Source: Aphidius gifuensis
Lineage: Eukaryota > Arthropoda > Insecta > Hymenoptera > Braconidae
DNA length: 64,000 bases
Direction of reading: 5' to 3'
NCBI RefSeq assembly: GCF_014905175.1
Contig: NC_057791.1
Span: forward strand, 8,566,492 to 8,630,491
Position 1 is the stretch's first letter; each line of letters begins with the position of its first letter. The notes under the pieces were generated by a model. That model saw only the letters and a program-made list of their open reading frames with translations. It had not been told where the DNA came from and made no database searches. Both the position numbers and the translations under genes were made by a program. Positions 33,661 through 45,354 of this stretch are shown here, in pieces.

Positions 33661-34884
33661 CTTCTTATGACTAATATATTTTAAATGACAATGAAAATTA
33701 CATGATGATGGTACTCAATCTTGGTTTTACAAACATCTCAAGTCAGAGCTTAGAAATGTACCGAATGATACTCGTGATACTTTATAATGCTTTGAATTAT
33801 ATTGCACTTGTTTATTTAGTACAATGATAATAAAGAAAATTTTTACTATTATTATATAATATTTTTCTACTGAATGGTTTAATTTGATATTGTAATTTTT
33901 TTTATAATAGTTATTTTTAAAACTATATATTCCAAAATATTGCAATTTTTTATTTAATAATTTTACGATAAAAAAAAATATACCTGTATAAAAATAATGG
34001 TCGAGGGCATGTTAAGCTGAAAAAATTGAATTTATAGTTATTAAATCATATAATGATCCTGGCTGATTAAAGCATCGTTTGTTATTTAAAATTTAAAAAC
34101 AACAAACATCCATTATCGATACTCCAAACATGAAACAATGCCAAACAGCTCTAAAATCCAAATAAATACTTGTTTACATCTGTTGTAAATGGAACCCTAT
34201 GTTTGGCTGCGTTTATATACCCATAAAAAAACGTGTGTGCTGTGTCAGTTACACAGCACACAAAAATGAACAAAAATGCTGTGTGTCATTTACACAGCAC
34301 ACGAAAATCAATAAAATGCTGCTGTGTTATTAACACACGACGGTTGGTAACACAGCACACACGATGGCACTCCAGGGCTTCCGTAGTTTGTCAGAGTATG
34401 TTTGTATTGTGCGCATTGTAAAAAAAAAGCGACACAAGTCGCGCACGTTACCGTGTTACTACTAGCGCCCCTCAATTATGCGGCGACCGTATAGCGATAC
34501 GGTTTTTTGAGGCAAGTTCGTCCTCCTGTATTTCTAGTCTTCTTGATTTTACATAATTTTATTGTAGAATTCCAACTCTCGCGGCCAGTCCCAGAATTAA
34601 AACAAAAATTACAAAGTACTATAGTAATTTCTATTCAACCATGATTTTAATTTTTAGTTAAAATTTCTCTCAGTGTACAGAATTAAGCGTAGAGCTCATT
34701 ATGGAAACATTTCTAAATCTAAAATAATAATATACGCAAATAAATCGCACACTTTTTTCAAAATATAACAACAAAAATATTACAGTTAAACGAAGATCAA
34801 TAAAAAAAACTTACTCAGGCATTCCTTTGACAAGAGCTACAACTTTTTGAGAGCAGTCATCTCTTTCAAGCGCTTCCTTACGCA

Positions 34885-35024
34885 CCCAGTTAAAAAAATC
34901 TCATAGAAACCACGAAAAAGGGTCAAATACACATCAAATGCTCATAGATATTATTATTATTCTATGAGCATTTCATGTGTATTTGACGCTTTTTCGTGGT
35001 TTCTATGAGATTTTTTAAACTGGG
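34885..35024. mobile_element. 140-bp hairpin inserted in the FLYWCH exon
   Basis: CCCAGTTAAAAAAATCTCAT, AGAAACCACGAAAAAG and CAAATACACAT are inverted around a central ATTATTATT, closing with AACTGGG. CA flanks it at 34883-34884 and 35025-35026. Without it and one CA, the exon frame runs straight through (KYELYKR into LRKEALERDD). With it, the frame shifts and stops. Confidence 0.8.
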
Positions 35025-35329
35025 CAATCTCTTGTATAGCTCATATTTTTGAATGTAATAAATTGAGGGCTTATGTAAATGTAATTTATTGTTTAAATTG
35101 TTAGTTTTTACGACAATTCCTTTTTTATTTTTAGTTAAAGTAGTTTTGCACCTACAAGAAGTATAAAATTGGCAACGATAGGTACCATTAGGACCAGGCT
35201 CATATTCAGCAGTGGGTTTTCGCTCCTTCGCTTTTTTTTGATGACAAAAATAAAGGTGTCCATGATAATAGTATACCCAGGAGCCAGATCTTTCCCCTTT
35301 CAGTGTTACAACGTCTTCCTTTAAATTAA

Positions 35330-38300
35330 AGATGAAAATTATTCATTACAAGAAACTTTAAAAAAAGAAATAAATTTAAAAACTTATAATGACGGAGTTG
35401 ACAGCAGGCCACAAGAACAATTCGCAGGTAAAAAAAATTATAATAAAATTAAAAAAAATCTAAAAAGTGTTTGCTTGCATAACACATATTGATTTGCTTT
35501 TTTTAAATTATGTTTGTGTTTAATAAATGTATAATGAACTACAATTAACGCTGATTATAAACAACATTTAATACTTTTCGAATTAAAAGTTAGAATTTTT
35601 ATATTACTGTAAAATACAAATAAATTAAAAAGTTATTATATATTGACGGTAGTTTAAGTCTAATATTTCTTTGATGAACTTTAAAACTTTAATTAAAAAA
35701 TTAAATTAAAATAAATTTATATCATTGTATAGCAACAAGATATAAGATTATAAGATATATATATCTAAATGATATTATGGCGAAATATATATGATACAAT
35801 TAATGAGACAAATGTTTGAGACACATTTGGGTATTGTTATATTATTTGAAATATAATTAATCATATAGTTTTCTATAGAACATGAAGTTGAGATTATAAA
35901 TATTAATGAATTATTTTTATATTTTAAAAAAGTAAGCAATATTTAAATGTATAAATGTATGTTTTAACTTTTTCCGTGTTTACATGAAAATTCTATTCGT
36001 ATAAATGTCTCGTTTTCTTTATGTATACATTTTCCCAGCTTCCTTTTATTGATTGAGTTTAAAAATTAAGAAAAAAAACACAAGGATACAAGTGCATTAA
36101 AGTTAAAAAAGAATTAAATAAAAAAAACATCATCTTTTTTCTCAGCGATAATTATAGAGAAATGAAATTTATGTATATGCGATCAGGTATTTTTAACTAG
36201 GTATTGTTGCTGTGGAAAAGAAAAAAAAATTTACAAGGAATTTCAATAATTGTTTTTGTGAATAAAAAAAATTGATCAATGATATGAAAAGAAGAATCGA
36301 CGGACATTGAATACCCTTGAATTTCTATAACACATAAAAAAATTTTAACTAATTTGCTAATAGATTACATATTTTTATCGAAATTACAAAACATTATCTA
36401 ATATTTTTAAGTTATTTAATTTTATATATTTGAATTCAACAATTACTAACCAAAAAAAATCCAATAATTTTGTAAGTTTAATTAAAAAAAAAAATTATTA
36501 ATTAACAATAAATCTACTTCAAAATAATTACATATAGTGAAAATATTATTTATTTGGCACTTGACAGTTGTACAGCCATTCAAGCCGTTATGATAAAAAT
36601 AATAAAACGGTATACCTACACAACACCAAATAATAAAAAAAAAAAAATATATATATATATTTATTTTTAATTTTTAATTAATGAGAGATATATAGCTTAG
36701 AAGATTACAGCTTTTTATAAAGTCAATTGTATTATTATATTTGATGAAAAAATATAATTAGCAATCACACGTAGCAACCACACACTAACTTTTTCTATTT
36801 ATGGTTACTTATTTATATAAATATTTATATCTATATATTATTTTAATTAAGTAATATTAATAAATATGATGACGTTTTTGATGAACGTAGTAACCATAAC
36901 GTAGTAACTAAATTTTTTTTTATTTGAATATAAATTTATTAATACATATATTATACTTTGTATTAATCAATATAAAATTTATTTAATATGAATATATAGA
37001 ACTTAATAAAAAGCTGTAATATGGCTTCTGATCGAGGAATGACACGACTCAAATAAATTAATTGCCAAAATTAAACAAATATAGCAACCATAGAACAACA
37101 CGTAGCAATGTGTTAATATGAGAGAGATAATAATAAAATATTAGTTATAAACAAATGCTGAAAAATTTGGACCAATCACATCACGAATAAAAAGTGGTCA
37201 AACGCTCTTTTTATAATAGAAAAATAATTGATTGGGGAATTAGTTTCAATTATTCTATCATCTAAAATTATATTTTTATCATGGTTTTAATTTTTATATT
37301 GGTGTCATGGACCATGACTCATGGTTGTAAATTTTTTTTTTTTAATTTTAAATATGTACTTAATTAATTTAATTATTTCCATATTTTAAAACCCGTTATA
37401 TATTCGATGCAACAGCGTTGTAATTTTTATTTTTTTAATCAAACTTGTATAAGTTCACAATAAGTTACTATTATACCAAAATTGTGTGTCCTTTTCTCAT
37501 CTAAATTATTTAAAAATAAAAAAACAATAAAACTTTTATTAAATGATTAATTGATGAATATTAAATAAACGAACAGATATTTAAGCACACGATTAGTTCA
37601 TCCCTGCTAAGACTATTTAATTTATTTTTTTTTTAGTATACACTATAGTATATCACTATAGTGACTCAAAACATGTTTTCATCATTTTTGAAGGTCGATG
37701 GCCACCCCTGGCGTAAACTGATATTTTTTTTTTTTTGTGTTTTTAAAATAATAACTAAATTTAAGTGCAGCATAAATACATAGATTTTAATGGATGGTTT
37801 CATGAATACATGAAACCCTGCAAGTCCACTTTTGTCCTTGTATTATCAAATTATTTACTTGAAATTTTTTTTTTTTTCAATTGTAAATTTTTATTTTTTT
37901 GAAAAAAAAAAGAAACGAAGAAATTAGTAACGTTTATACTATACAGCTACAAGTCCCTGAAAACTTTTTTTGCGGCGTAGATAAAAATTTAGGCAAATAC
38001 AGAAGGCTCTAGACTATCGGAATTTTGAGAAATAATCTTTTGTATGAAAAAAAAAAAAAAAAAATAAGAAAATCAAAAAAAAAAGTAGACATTACCAACT
38101 GCCATTTTCGTAGAATTTTTTTTCCTTATGTACGGCCGTAAAACAGCCGTAAAAAGCAATAAAAATTAAAAAAAAAAAAAACGTTCACAGTTTGATTGAT
38201 GACTTATTTTTTTTAAATATAAATATAAATGAAATTTTATTTTTCCAAGTTTAATATTATTAAATTATTATAGTTTTCATTTTATTTCACTTAATGATTT

Positions 38301-38980
38301 CAAAATATATTTATATATTTATATTTATATGTTTATATATTTATTAAATATATTTTTTTATTTTATATTTTAATTTATAGTCATATAAATTAATATGAGT
38401 AAATAATATGGTTCAGACTTTTTCATAAATAATAATCAACTTAAAAAAAAAATTATTTCATGTTTATGATTTTAAAATAAATTGTTTGTTAGTGAAACTC
38501 TAAACTTTAATTTATTTCATTTTTATTGCTATTTGCAAGTGTCTTGTGCCTGTAAATAAAAAATGAAAAATATTGGGTATACTGTCTGTTGGTGATATCT
38601 AATTTTTCCTTTTTTTTTTTATTTTATACAAAAGATTTTTCTCACAAATTTGACAATTAAGACTCTCATAGATGCAACACAACGGTTACTATTTTCTTTG
38701 TTTATTTTTGTAAATACTTTCTTTCACTTTAATCTACCGATAGACAAAAAATAAAATAAGACTTCGAAAGAATTTACAAAATATTCATAAGAAATAATTA
38801 CATTTTAAATTTTTTTTTGTCGAATTATTATTAAATGCAATATTTGGGATTGTTATTAAAATAATAAAAATTACACATAAAAATTTTTCCCTCTATAAGA
38901 ACCACCCATATAATTCAATCTCATAATTCAATATTTGCAATTTAGGAAAAAAAAATAATTTTCAAATGAAAAAAGTTATC
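35330..38980. other. no gene seen; long AT-rich tract
   Basis: About 3.6 kb with very high A+T, many A and T runs and ATAT microsatellite (for example 36640-36665). The only coding-like trace is ATGACGGAGTTGACAGCAGG at about 35388, followed by a GTAAAA donor-like site, with no partner exon. A degraded upstream exon of the MULE-like gene could lie here, but none was found. Confidence 0.5.
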
Positions 38981-38984
38981 AGGT

Positions 38985-39490
38985 AAAGATTACATTTTTA
39001 CGTGATATAGTCGTAAGATAATTGAAATAAACTTGATGTGCAAATAATACAATATACTTGAATGAAAACTGAAAAAATTTATTTTTTTTCCAATTATTTG
39101 AAAAAAAGACTTTTCTTTTAAATAAAAAGCATGTTCAATAAAGACCTTTTTGCCGAGAAAGTATATAATGTTTGTTACGAAATTTTCAAACTCTAACATT
39201 TCCTATTTTTAACTTTACTTTATTTAAATTTACTTAAAATTATTGTAATAACTAAATAACAAGAATTTTTTTGTATTTATAAAAAAATCTTGGTTACGAT
39301 ATAGATAAAATATTGTTGAAAAAAATCAAAACTCTTATCAAACATTATATTAAAGTTGAAAGTAGTTGTCATCATTATACGGTTTTGGAAAAAACTCGTT
39401 ATCGCTTAATCTCATTGTTCATCAGAGTGATTTGAAAATGAAAAGAAAAAATAACATTGACAAAAAATTGAAAATATTATTTCTTACCTA
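38985..39490. other. no gene seen
   Basis: AT-rich DNA without inverted repeats or shared motifs that I could see. Confidence 0.45.
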
Positions 39491-39499
39491 ATTAAATCA

Positions 39500-39600
39500 T
39501 TGTATATATACCGAAAAAATCAGTAGATCTTTTTCGATGACGGTCTGGATCTCTGGGAAAAACAACTGATTGCAAAAATTGATTGTAAAAATTTTTACGA
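39500..39600 (-). pseudogene. short relic related to the P-like element's first exon
   Basis: CAGTAGATCTTTTTCGATGA, CGGTCTGGATCTCTGGGAAA and ACAACTGATTGCAAAAA correspond to 20650-20705 (CAGTAGATCATTTTCGACGA, TGATCTGAATCTCTGGGGGA). Only about 80 bp is recognisable. Confidence 0.4.
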
Positions 39601-39789
39601 ATTTGCTATTGATCTGCTGTTGACTTGCTATTGACTAGATGTTAGACGAATTTATACGAAAAAAAAATTTTTTTTTTTTTTAATTTGATGTATTGTTGTC
39701 AAAAACTTTTAGAAAAACAATATAATAAACAATTGAACAACAACAATACACAATAACAATGATAAATAACGTGTTTTTGACTTTTTTTT

Positions 39790-40165
39790 TTTTGCTATTA
39801 ACTAGCTATTGATTAGCTGTTGAGTGGATGTTTCATGTCATTTTATTTTCGCGGTAAGTTTCCATAAATTACCAAAACTCAGACAACAACAAATGACAGC
39901 TCGGACATAACCTAAAAAAATTTAACATCATTCTTCGCTATGATTATTGAAAAATGACATCGAATCACGCTATAATAATGTGATAGAAACATTGTTAATT
40001 TTTTCCTTAATTTATGTAGATCAATTTAATATGTTTAGTAAAATGCAGAGCCTTTGTAATCCATAATTCTTTTTGCTATTGACTTGCTATTAATCTGCTA
40101 TTGAGTAAGCGCCCATTTCATTAACAAGTCGTTATTAAGCTGTTATTGAGTGTTCCGCTAGGGGG
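39790..40165. repeat. dispersed repeat R, copy 1
   Basis: From GCTATTGATTAGCTGTTGAG through GGATGTTTCATGTCATTTTA and GACAGCTCGGACATAACC to GCTATTGAGTAAGCGCC, this matches 45547-45890 at about 85 percent by eye. The word GCTATTGACT repeats at both ends. It is non-coding, with no inverted ends. Confidence 0.65.
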
Positions 40166-40207
40166 TTACACGCTACGCGCATTCAATAATGAATTCTAGT
40201 GACGTCT

Positions 40208-40370
40208 GCAGTCCAATTCACAGGGCATTACAATTTAGGGCTTTTTTCCTCCACTGGCGGCGCTTGTAAAGCTTTTGTATGTGAAATCTATATAAAAAAA
40301 ATTTTACAAGCGCCATCACCGGCAAAAAAAGCCCTAAATTGTAAAAAATTTGCCCTGTGAATTGGACTGC
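40208..40370. mobile_element. M1 hairpin MITE, copy 10 (GCAGTCC type)
   Basis: A full 163-bp hairpin starting GCAGTCCAATTCACAGGGCA and ending TGTGAATTGGACTGC. Confidence 0.85.
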
Positions 40371-40495
40371 TGAAACTTGAAAAATATTGAGACTTATTAT
40401 GTGTCATTATCATAATTTATAATAATAATTCAATACCATGCACTTTGATTATATATTCAATCAATCATGAAATAACTGGTCACTGGAGTTTTACA

Positions 40496-40850
40496 CCCTG
40501 GTGAAAATAACATTGACAAAATTTGACAAAAAAAATTTGACAATATTTGTCAAAATTACACAAAATTAGACAAATTTTGTCAAATGTTTTCAAAATTTAT
40601 CAAAAGAAAAAATTTATTAAGATTGACAAACTTTGTCAAATGTTTCCAAAATTTATGTTTCCAAAAGAAAAAATTTATTAATATTAACAAAATTTGACAA
40701 AAAAAATTTGACAAAATTTGCCAAAATTAGTTGAATTTTGTCAAAATTTGCCAATGTTTGCCAAAAGTTTAAGATTTTGGCAAACTTTAACTAATTTTGG
40801 CAAATTTTGACTAATTTTGGCAAATTTTGTCAAACTTATTTTCACCAGGG
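40496..40850. mobile_element. CCCTGGTGAAAAT element, TTGACAAA-word interior
   Basis: The ends CCCTGGTGAAAATAACATTG and TTATTTTCACCAGGG enclose 320 bp composed almost only of AAATTTGACAAA, TTTGTCAAA and TTTGCCAAA words, in one orientation on the left and the other on the right. It is a third interior type behind the same kind of ends. Confidence 0.75.
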
Positions 40851-41428
40851 CATTATTTATAATCTTTTCTTTAAGATTTGACGTTCATGCTAAATATAAA
40901 AAACCATGCAAAATTCATAACATATCTGTTTTTCATAATACGGTTCTGGCACTATTTTATAATTATAATCTCTACCAGCACTCACAACTCACATCATGGG
41001 CCCCCAACCTAAATTTCATCCCCCAAATTGCAAAAGCGTTCTTAGTGTCATCTAGTTTTTACAAATTTTGAAGAAAGACGTGGTGATTAATGATTAAATG
41101 GTCATAATTATTAAAAAAAAACAATAAAATTATTTTCTATGATTTACAATTTCCAAGATAATCATCCCATCAGCTATATTATTCTGAGTTCTTCAAATTT
41201 TGGAGACTGAGAATGCATTTTTGAATGAAAATCGATCGATTGCGTTTTTATAGAAAACTGTAATTTATTAATAATTTTTTTTTGTTATTAAAAATTTTTG
41301 AGACAATCAGCCCATCGGCCATGCAATTTTATATTGACTTTCAAAATTTCATGCGTCTAAGTTTAATATTTAAAAAGTTTCGGCAATTCTCGTGAAACGC
41401 TTTTCTCAATGGTATTGCTTCCCCTTAA

Positions 41429-42963
41429 GGAGGTTATGCACAAATTCATTGCGGGTGTTGCAGGGTGCTTCTGACGTCACAGACAAAACTGAGATCAGGC
41501 TACACTGTAAAAAAATAAAGTGCAAAGTGCCTGCGCTCTGTATACAATATATGGGACTGCGAGTGTGTGTGTGTATGTTTGAACATTCCATACGTTGCCA
41601 AATCTAATTTTTGTAAAGTTTATAATTAATTACTCATTAATTGACCGATTAACATATGAAAATTTTTCGCGAAAGTAATGAAACTCGGTTTCTAGTATAT
41701 GTGTGATTTTTTTCAAGACTTTTTCATCATTTTTTCTGTCCGAAAAAAAATGATTGAAAACTCTATAAGAGCCAATGTTAAATAATGTTTTTAATAATTA
41801 ATTCTAAAAAATTCAACCGATCAACATAAGAAAATAATTATACCGTCGTATTTAGAATGAAAAGATTTAACTGTGTACAAAGTTTCAGAACATTCTCATT
41901 ATACAGACTGTCCCATTTTAATCTATCAATGGATTTTTCTCGAAAAATATGGCTCGAATTAAAAAATGTTTCAAGTAAAAAGTGTAGGGTTTGGAGGGGG
42001 ACATAAAAAATTGAGAAAAAATTTAAAAAATTCGAAACGGCAGAGTTTCTGGTATGAACATAGTTTTTTTAAATGGATACTATATTTTTTGTTTTGTGCC
42101 AAATCGTTTTTTTCATCAAAACTAACACTTTTTACTTGAAAAATTTTTCGATAAAATCACTTTTTTTTCGGCCCGATTTTATCTGTTGATGGATTTTCCT
42201 AAAAAAATATGGCATTAATTCAAAAATGATGTTTAGAAAAGTTGTTGCGCTCAGAAAGACAAATACCGAAAAAAAAAACTTTCAAAGTTCAAAATGGCAG
42301 AGTTTCCGGTATGAACATTTTTTTTTTCGAGGTTAGGTGAAATTTTTTTTTACTGAAAAATTGTTCACATCAAGACTAACACTTTTTCTAAATTAAATTT
42401 TTCGAAAAAATCAATTTTTTTTTTCAAAACTTTGTTCATGCTTCTAACTCCGCCATTTTGAATTTTTTTCAAAAATTTTCTTTTTTCTTCGTGTTTGTTT
42501 TTCTAAACGCTACAACTTTTTTAAATATCATTTTTGAATTGAAGCCAAAATTTTTGAAGAGAATCCATCAACAGATAAAATCGGGCCGATAAAAGTGATT
42601 TTATTGAAAAATTTTTTAAATAAAAAGTGTTAGTTTTGACGTAAAAAACGTTTTGGCACGAAAAAAAAAATTATAGTATTCGTTTGAAAAAACTATGTTC
42701 ATACCGGAAACTTCGCCATTTTGAATTTTTTTTTCGATTTGTCTATGCCCCCTTCTAAACCCTGCAACTTTCACTTGAAACATTTTTCAATTTAAGCCAT
42801 ATTTTTCGATAAAAATCCATTGATAGATTCAAGTGGGACAGTCTGTATAATGAAAATGTTCTGAAATTTTGTACACAGTTAGATCTTTTCATTCTGAATA
42901 CGACGGTATAATTATTTTCTAAGACGGTATACTTATTTTCAGAGTGTCAGCTGCATAACTTCC
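41429..42963. mobile_element. palindromic TTAA-flanked element, 1.5 kb
   Basis: TTAA at 41425-41428 and 42964-42967 flank ends GGAGGTTATGCA and TGCATAACTTCC. Between about 41835 and 42930 the two halves are inverted copies about 500 bp long (ACCGTCGTATTTAGAATGAA, ATACAGACTGTCCCATTTTA, GTTTCTGGTATGAACATAGT and their inverses). The loop is near 42390. It is piggyBac-like by target site and has no coding content. Confidence 0.75.
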
Positions 42964-42999
42964 TTAAACACAAAATAAAAATATACTGTTGTACGTCTG

Positions 43000-43590
43000 T
43001 CGGATTTGTGTGAGAATTGTAAATTTCATAGGCGTTTCTCTCTTTTTTTTTTTTTGTCAAAATTTATTTTTAAAAAAATCTCATATGCCTAAAATTATTA
43101 AAATATTATAACTTCATTATTGAACAAAAATTTTCATTACTAAAATGCTATTTAATATTAAAAACCACAGAATCAAAATATACTCAAAAATAAATTAAAA
43201 AAAGGTATTGGGGTCCGTTCAGAAACTCTCATTTTTCGGATCTTCAAGATGGTGTGTTTTAATTCTTATTTTTTAAGAATTATTTGTTCAACGCCATCGT
43301 TATTTCGTCATGTTTGCATAATATGCGCATGTGTATGATCATGCGCATTGAAGTGAAAAAAAAACACCCAAAAGAAAGCACTTACTGAGAGGAAGCACCT
43401 TTTACTTGTCTTTGAGGGTGTCAATATTCATGCATGTGCATAAAATACCTCGTGATCTTCTGTCGGCTTCACTCTAGTACAGTCTCGTAAAGTTCTCGTG
43501 TATGATAAAGGCGTATATCGTATATTTTATAACATGCATACTCCCTTTTACTGTGTTAAATTGAATTTATCGGCCGGAAAGGGACGTGGA
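43000..43590. other. no gene seen; repeat fragments
   Basis: The stretch at 43205-43260 is a fragment of the hairpin family of 655-775. The stretch at 43430-43480 (CATGCATGTGCATAAAATAC, CTCGTGATCTTCTGTCGGCT) is a fragment of the family around 22390-22570. The rest is AT-rich. Confidence 0.45.
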
Positions 43591-43972
43591 GTGACTGTTC
43601 AATGTTTATATCAATCTAAAATAAATATCAAATTGACTCGTTGTAATTGCTTGTTACTGTTTGTTATTGTCACATAGGATATTATCGTAATTAGTTCAAG
43701 TCTGGAGAATTATATAGAGGATTCTATCACTTTTGTTGTTGTTTCTGTTTCTAGTTTTTAGTCAGTATTACAGGGCAAAATTGCATAGCGAAAAAAAAAT
43801 TTTATTAGGGGCCAACACAAGCTGTCCTGTTTTACCGGTAAAGCCCATATGTTTTATATAGGAAAAATTAAAATAATAATAATGGTATTTTTTTTTAATA
43901 GAAAAGCATACAGACTTTACCGGTAAAACAGGACAGCTTGCGTTGGCCCTTTAAGGAATGCACTCAAGAATA
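43591..43972. mobile_element. M4 inverted-repeat element, copy 3 (truncated, with nested MITE)
   Basis: GTGACTGTTCAATGTTTATA, TTGCTTGTTACTGTTTGTTA and TATTACAGGGCAAAATTGCA match the inverse of 4473-4847. The right end AAGGAATGCACT survives and the left end is missing. It is split near its right end by the MITE at 43807-43950. Confidence 0.7.
43807..43950. mobile_element. MITE with AGGGGCCAAC ends
   Basis: AGGGGCCAACACAAGCTGTC with CTGTTTTACCGGTAAAG is inverted at the right (CTTTACCGGTAAAACAGGAC, AGCTTGCGTTGGCCCT). The loop is AT-rich. It interrupts the TTTATTAAAGGAATGCAC end of an M4 element, whose uninterrupted form is at 4833-4847. Confidence 0.8.
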
Positions 43973-44299
43973 ACTAATCCAGCCCTGTATGTACTACACT
44001 GTTGCAAACTAACTATTTGCTGACTGCTCAAAAATAAATTGGAAAAAAAAGAAACTATACTGAAAGATAGCGCCATCATTAATTTATAGACAATGCGTGT
44101 GTTCCGTGGCTACTCATTCCGTACGAACTTCAAAATGGCGGAGGTGGAAATCTTTTGATATTTCGTTATGGTAGACTTGATTCTTTTTGTTTACAAACAA
44201 TCTAATAATATTTAACAATAGCCAATTTATTTAATAGATTTGCAACAATCAAATCGAAACTCTGTCAACTTACACCCGAAAAAAAAGTTTACCCGATAA

Positions 44300-45290
44300 T
44301 AAATTTTATGTTTCTATCTATAGCATTTATTTAATTGTTGTAAGTAGAACAAATTTTCGTTGTCTTTAATTATTGCTGCTATGGTTGAGTAGGTAAGGCT
44401 CTGGACTTTCATTAAGGGATTACCTCGGCCAGCGTCACTAAATATTAGAATGCTTTGAAATTTTTACAGTAGATTCTTGAAAATACTGATACATTTTATG
44501 TAATTTTTTGGTAATTGTTTGTGAGCTCGTTATTTTTTTATTAATTTTCAAAGTTGACAACTTTTAACATGGGCTCTTATGGAGAATATGATTTTTGTCA
44601 AAAAAAAGTCCATTAAAATACCGATATCTTTATTCGACAATGTTACACCGTGAAAAAAAAGCTATTGGGTTATAAAATGAGACAAAACAAAACGTATAAA
44701 AAAAAATTAAAGAGGTCTGGAGCTTAGTTTTTTATAATTAATAATTAAAGTATGAAAAAATTCATCTAATCGAGCAGTATATATGACGTCTACTATATTC
44801 TAATGTACGCTTGGCAACACCGAATTGTGATCCGCCATGTTGTGGCGCGTAGGTTTAAAATCGCCAGTAATAAATCCCACATTGATATATATCATACACT
44901 AACACAACCGCACTCTCAGTACAACCAACTGTTTTCTTTTTTTGCGGTGTTTCACGATTTACACATTTTTTTTAACTATTAAATAAATGTTTAAAAAAAT
45001 AAAAAGTTGATAAAATATATTTCAGGGATTAATAATATTAGGTTATTATACAATAATTATTTCAAGTAATTATTGTTTTATCAAAAAAAAAAAAAATGAA
45101 AACTTCATCTTTTTGAGGTTGGCAATGGCTCTCGGACCAATGTATTAAACATAGGCTTTATCCCCTATCTCCTATACCCCAAAATTTGGCCGAGGTAATC
45201 CCTTAAGAAGATACCGTGTTTAAGTCCAGGTGATGGTAAAAATTTGTGGTCTAAATCTTTCGGTCCAATAGATCATTAATTATATAAATA
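44300..45290 (+). mobile_element. tRNA-derived SINE, copy 3, split by a TTAA element
   Basis: The flanks of 44416-45202 join into GCTGCTATGGTTGAGTAGGT, AAGGCTCTGGACTTTCA, then GAAGATACCGTGTTTAAGTC and CAGGT. The A-box- and B-box-like words and the following CTTTCGGTCCAATAGATC match copy 2 at 7085-7230 (minus strand). Confidence 0.6.
44416..45202. mobile_element. TTAA-flanked piggyBac-like element 2, copy B
   Basis: The ends GGGATTACCTCGGCCA and TGGCCGAGGTAATCCC have TTAA at 44412-44415 and 45203-45206. It is nearly identical to 10847-12287 without the nested insertion. At about 44813 it carries the single GCAACACC that is duplicated in copy A. It is non-coding. Confidence 0.85.
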
Positions 45291-45354
45291 AAAAAATAAA
45301 ATTGTTCAAACAATTTGAAATTTTTTTTTTTTTTTAATCAATAAATTTTTGGAT

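Larger units (their letters stand above)
32596..34548. mobile_element. large foldback element with about 350-bp arms
   Basis: AAGAAGACTAGAAATACAGG opens the left arm at about 32598 and, inverted, closes the right arm at about 34545. The arms share ACCGTATCGCTATAYGGTCG, GAGGGGCGCTAGTAGTA, GCGCACAATACAAACATACT and a run of TGTGCTGTGT / AACACAGCAGCA words. They end near CGCAGCCAAACAT. The unpaired middle (33000-34200) holds an M1 MITE and a short frame. It is nested in the 31628-34675 element. Confidence 0.75.
31628..34675. mobile_element. TA-flanked inverted-repeat element (CACTGAGAGAAAT)
   Basis: CACTGAGAGAAATATTAACT at the left is matched by AGTTAAAATTTCTCTCAGTG at the right, with TA at 31626-31627 and 34676-34677. 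This fits a Tc1/mariner-like non-autonomous element. It has been inserted in exon 2/3 coding sequence of the MULE-like gene, and it has itself received the foldback at 32596-34548. The remaining interior (31650-32590, 34550-34640) shows no frame. Confidence 0.7.
28815..35318 (-). pseudogene. FLYWCH-MULE transposase-like gene, broken by nested insertions
   Basis: Exons on the minus strand are about 35318-34815, 34718-34678, 31363-30903, 30823-30481, 30403-30289 and 29832-28815. Exon 1 encodes a FLYWCH-type Cys/His region (YRCQFYTSCRCKTT, then HLHKP). Exon 3 encodes the MULE-type DDE region: TVDGHNHLQAAKNLHFQFL, then FVLFKRKSYEIFKRIM, then ITTELDENIIKAIRRCFQNA and FYFQK. Compared with the family consensus I recall (i-t-D-f-E, F-H-F-x-Q), the second acidic residue is E, and His is Tyr. 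Exon 6 is a 330-codon Ser/Thr-rich tail. Exon 1 is split by a 140-bp hairpin, and the exon-2/3 coding block by about 3.3 kb of nested elements. The 3' exons remain open, so they may once have been constrained. Confidence 0.7.

Noticed and set aside
35387..35431. ATGACGGAGTTGACAGCAGG followed by a GTAAAA donor, as a first coding exon on the plus strand
   Set aside because: No second exon with matching phase could be seen in the next several kilobases, and 15 codons are too few to support a gene.
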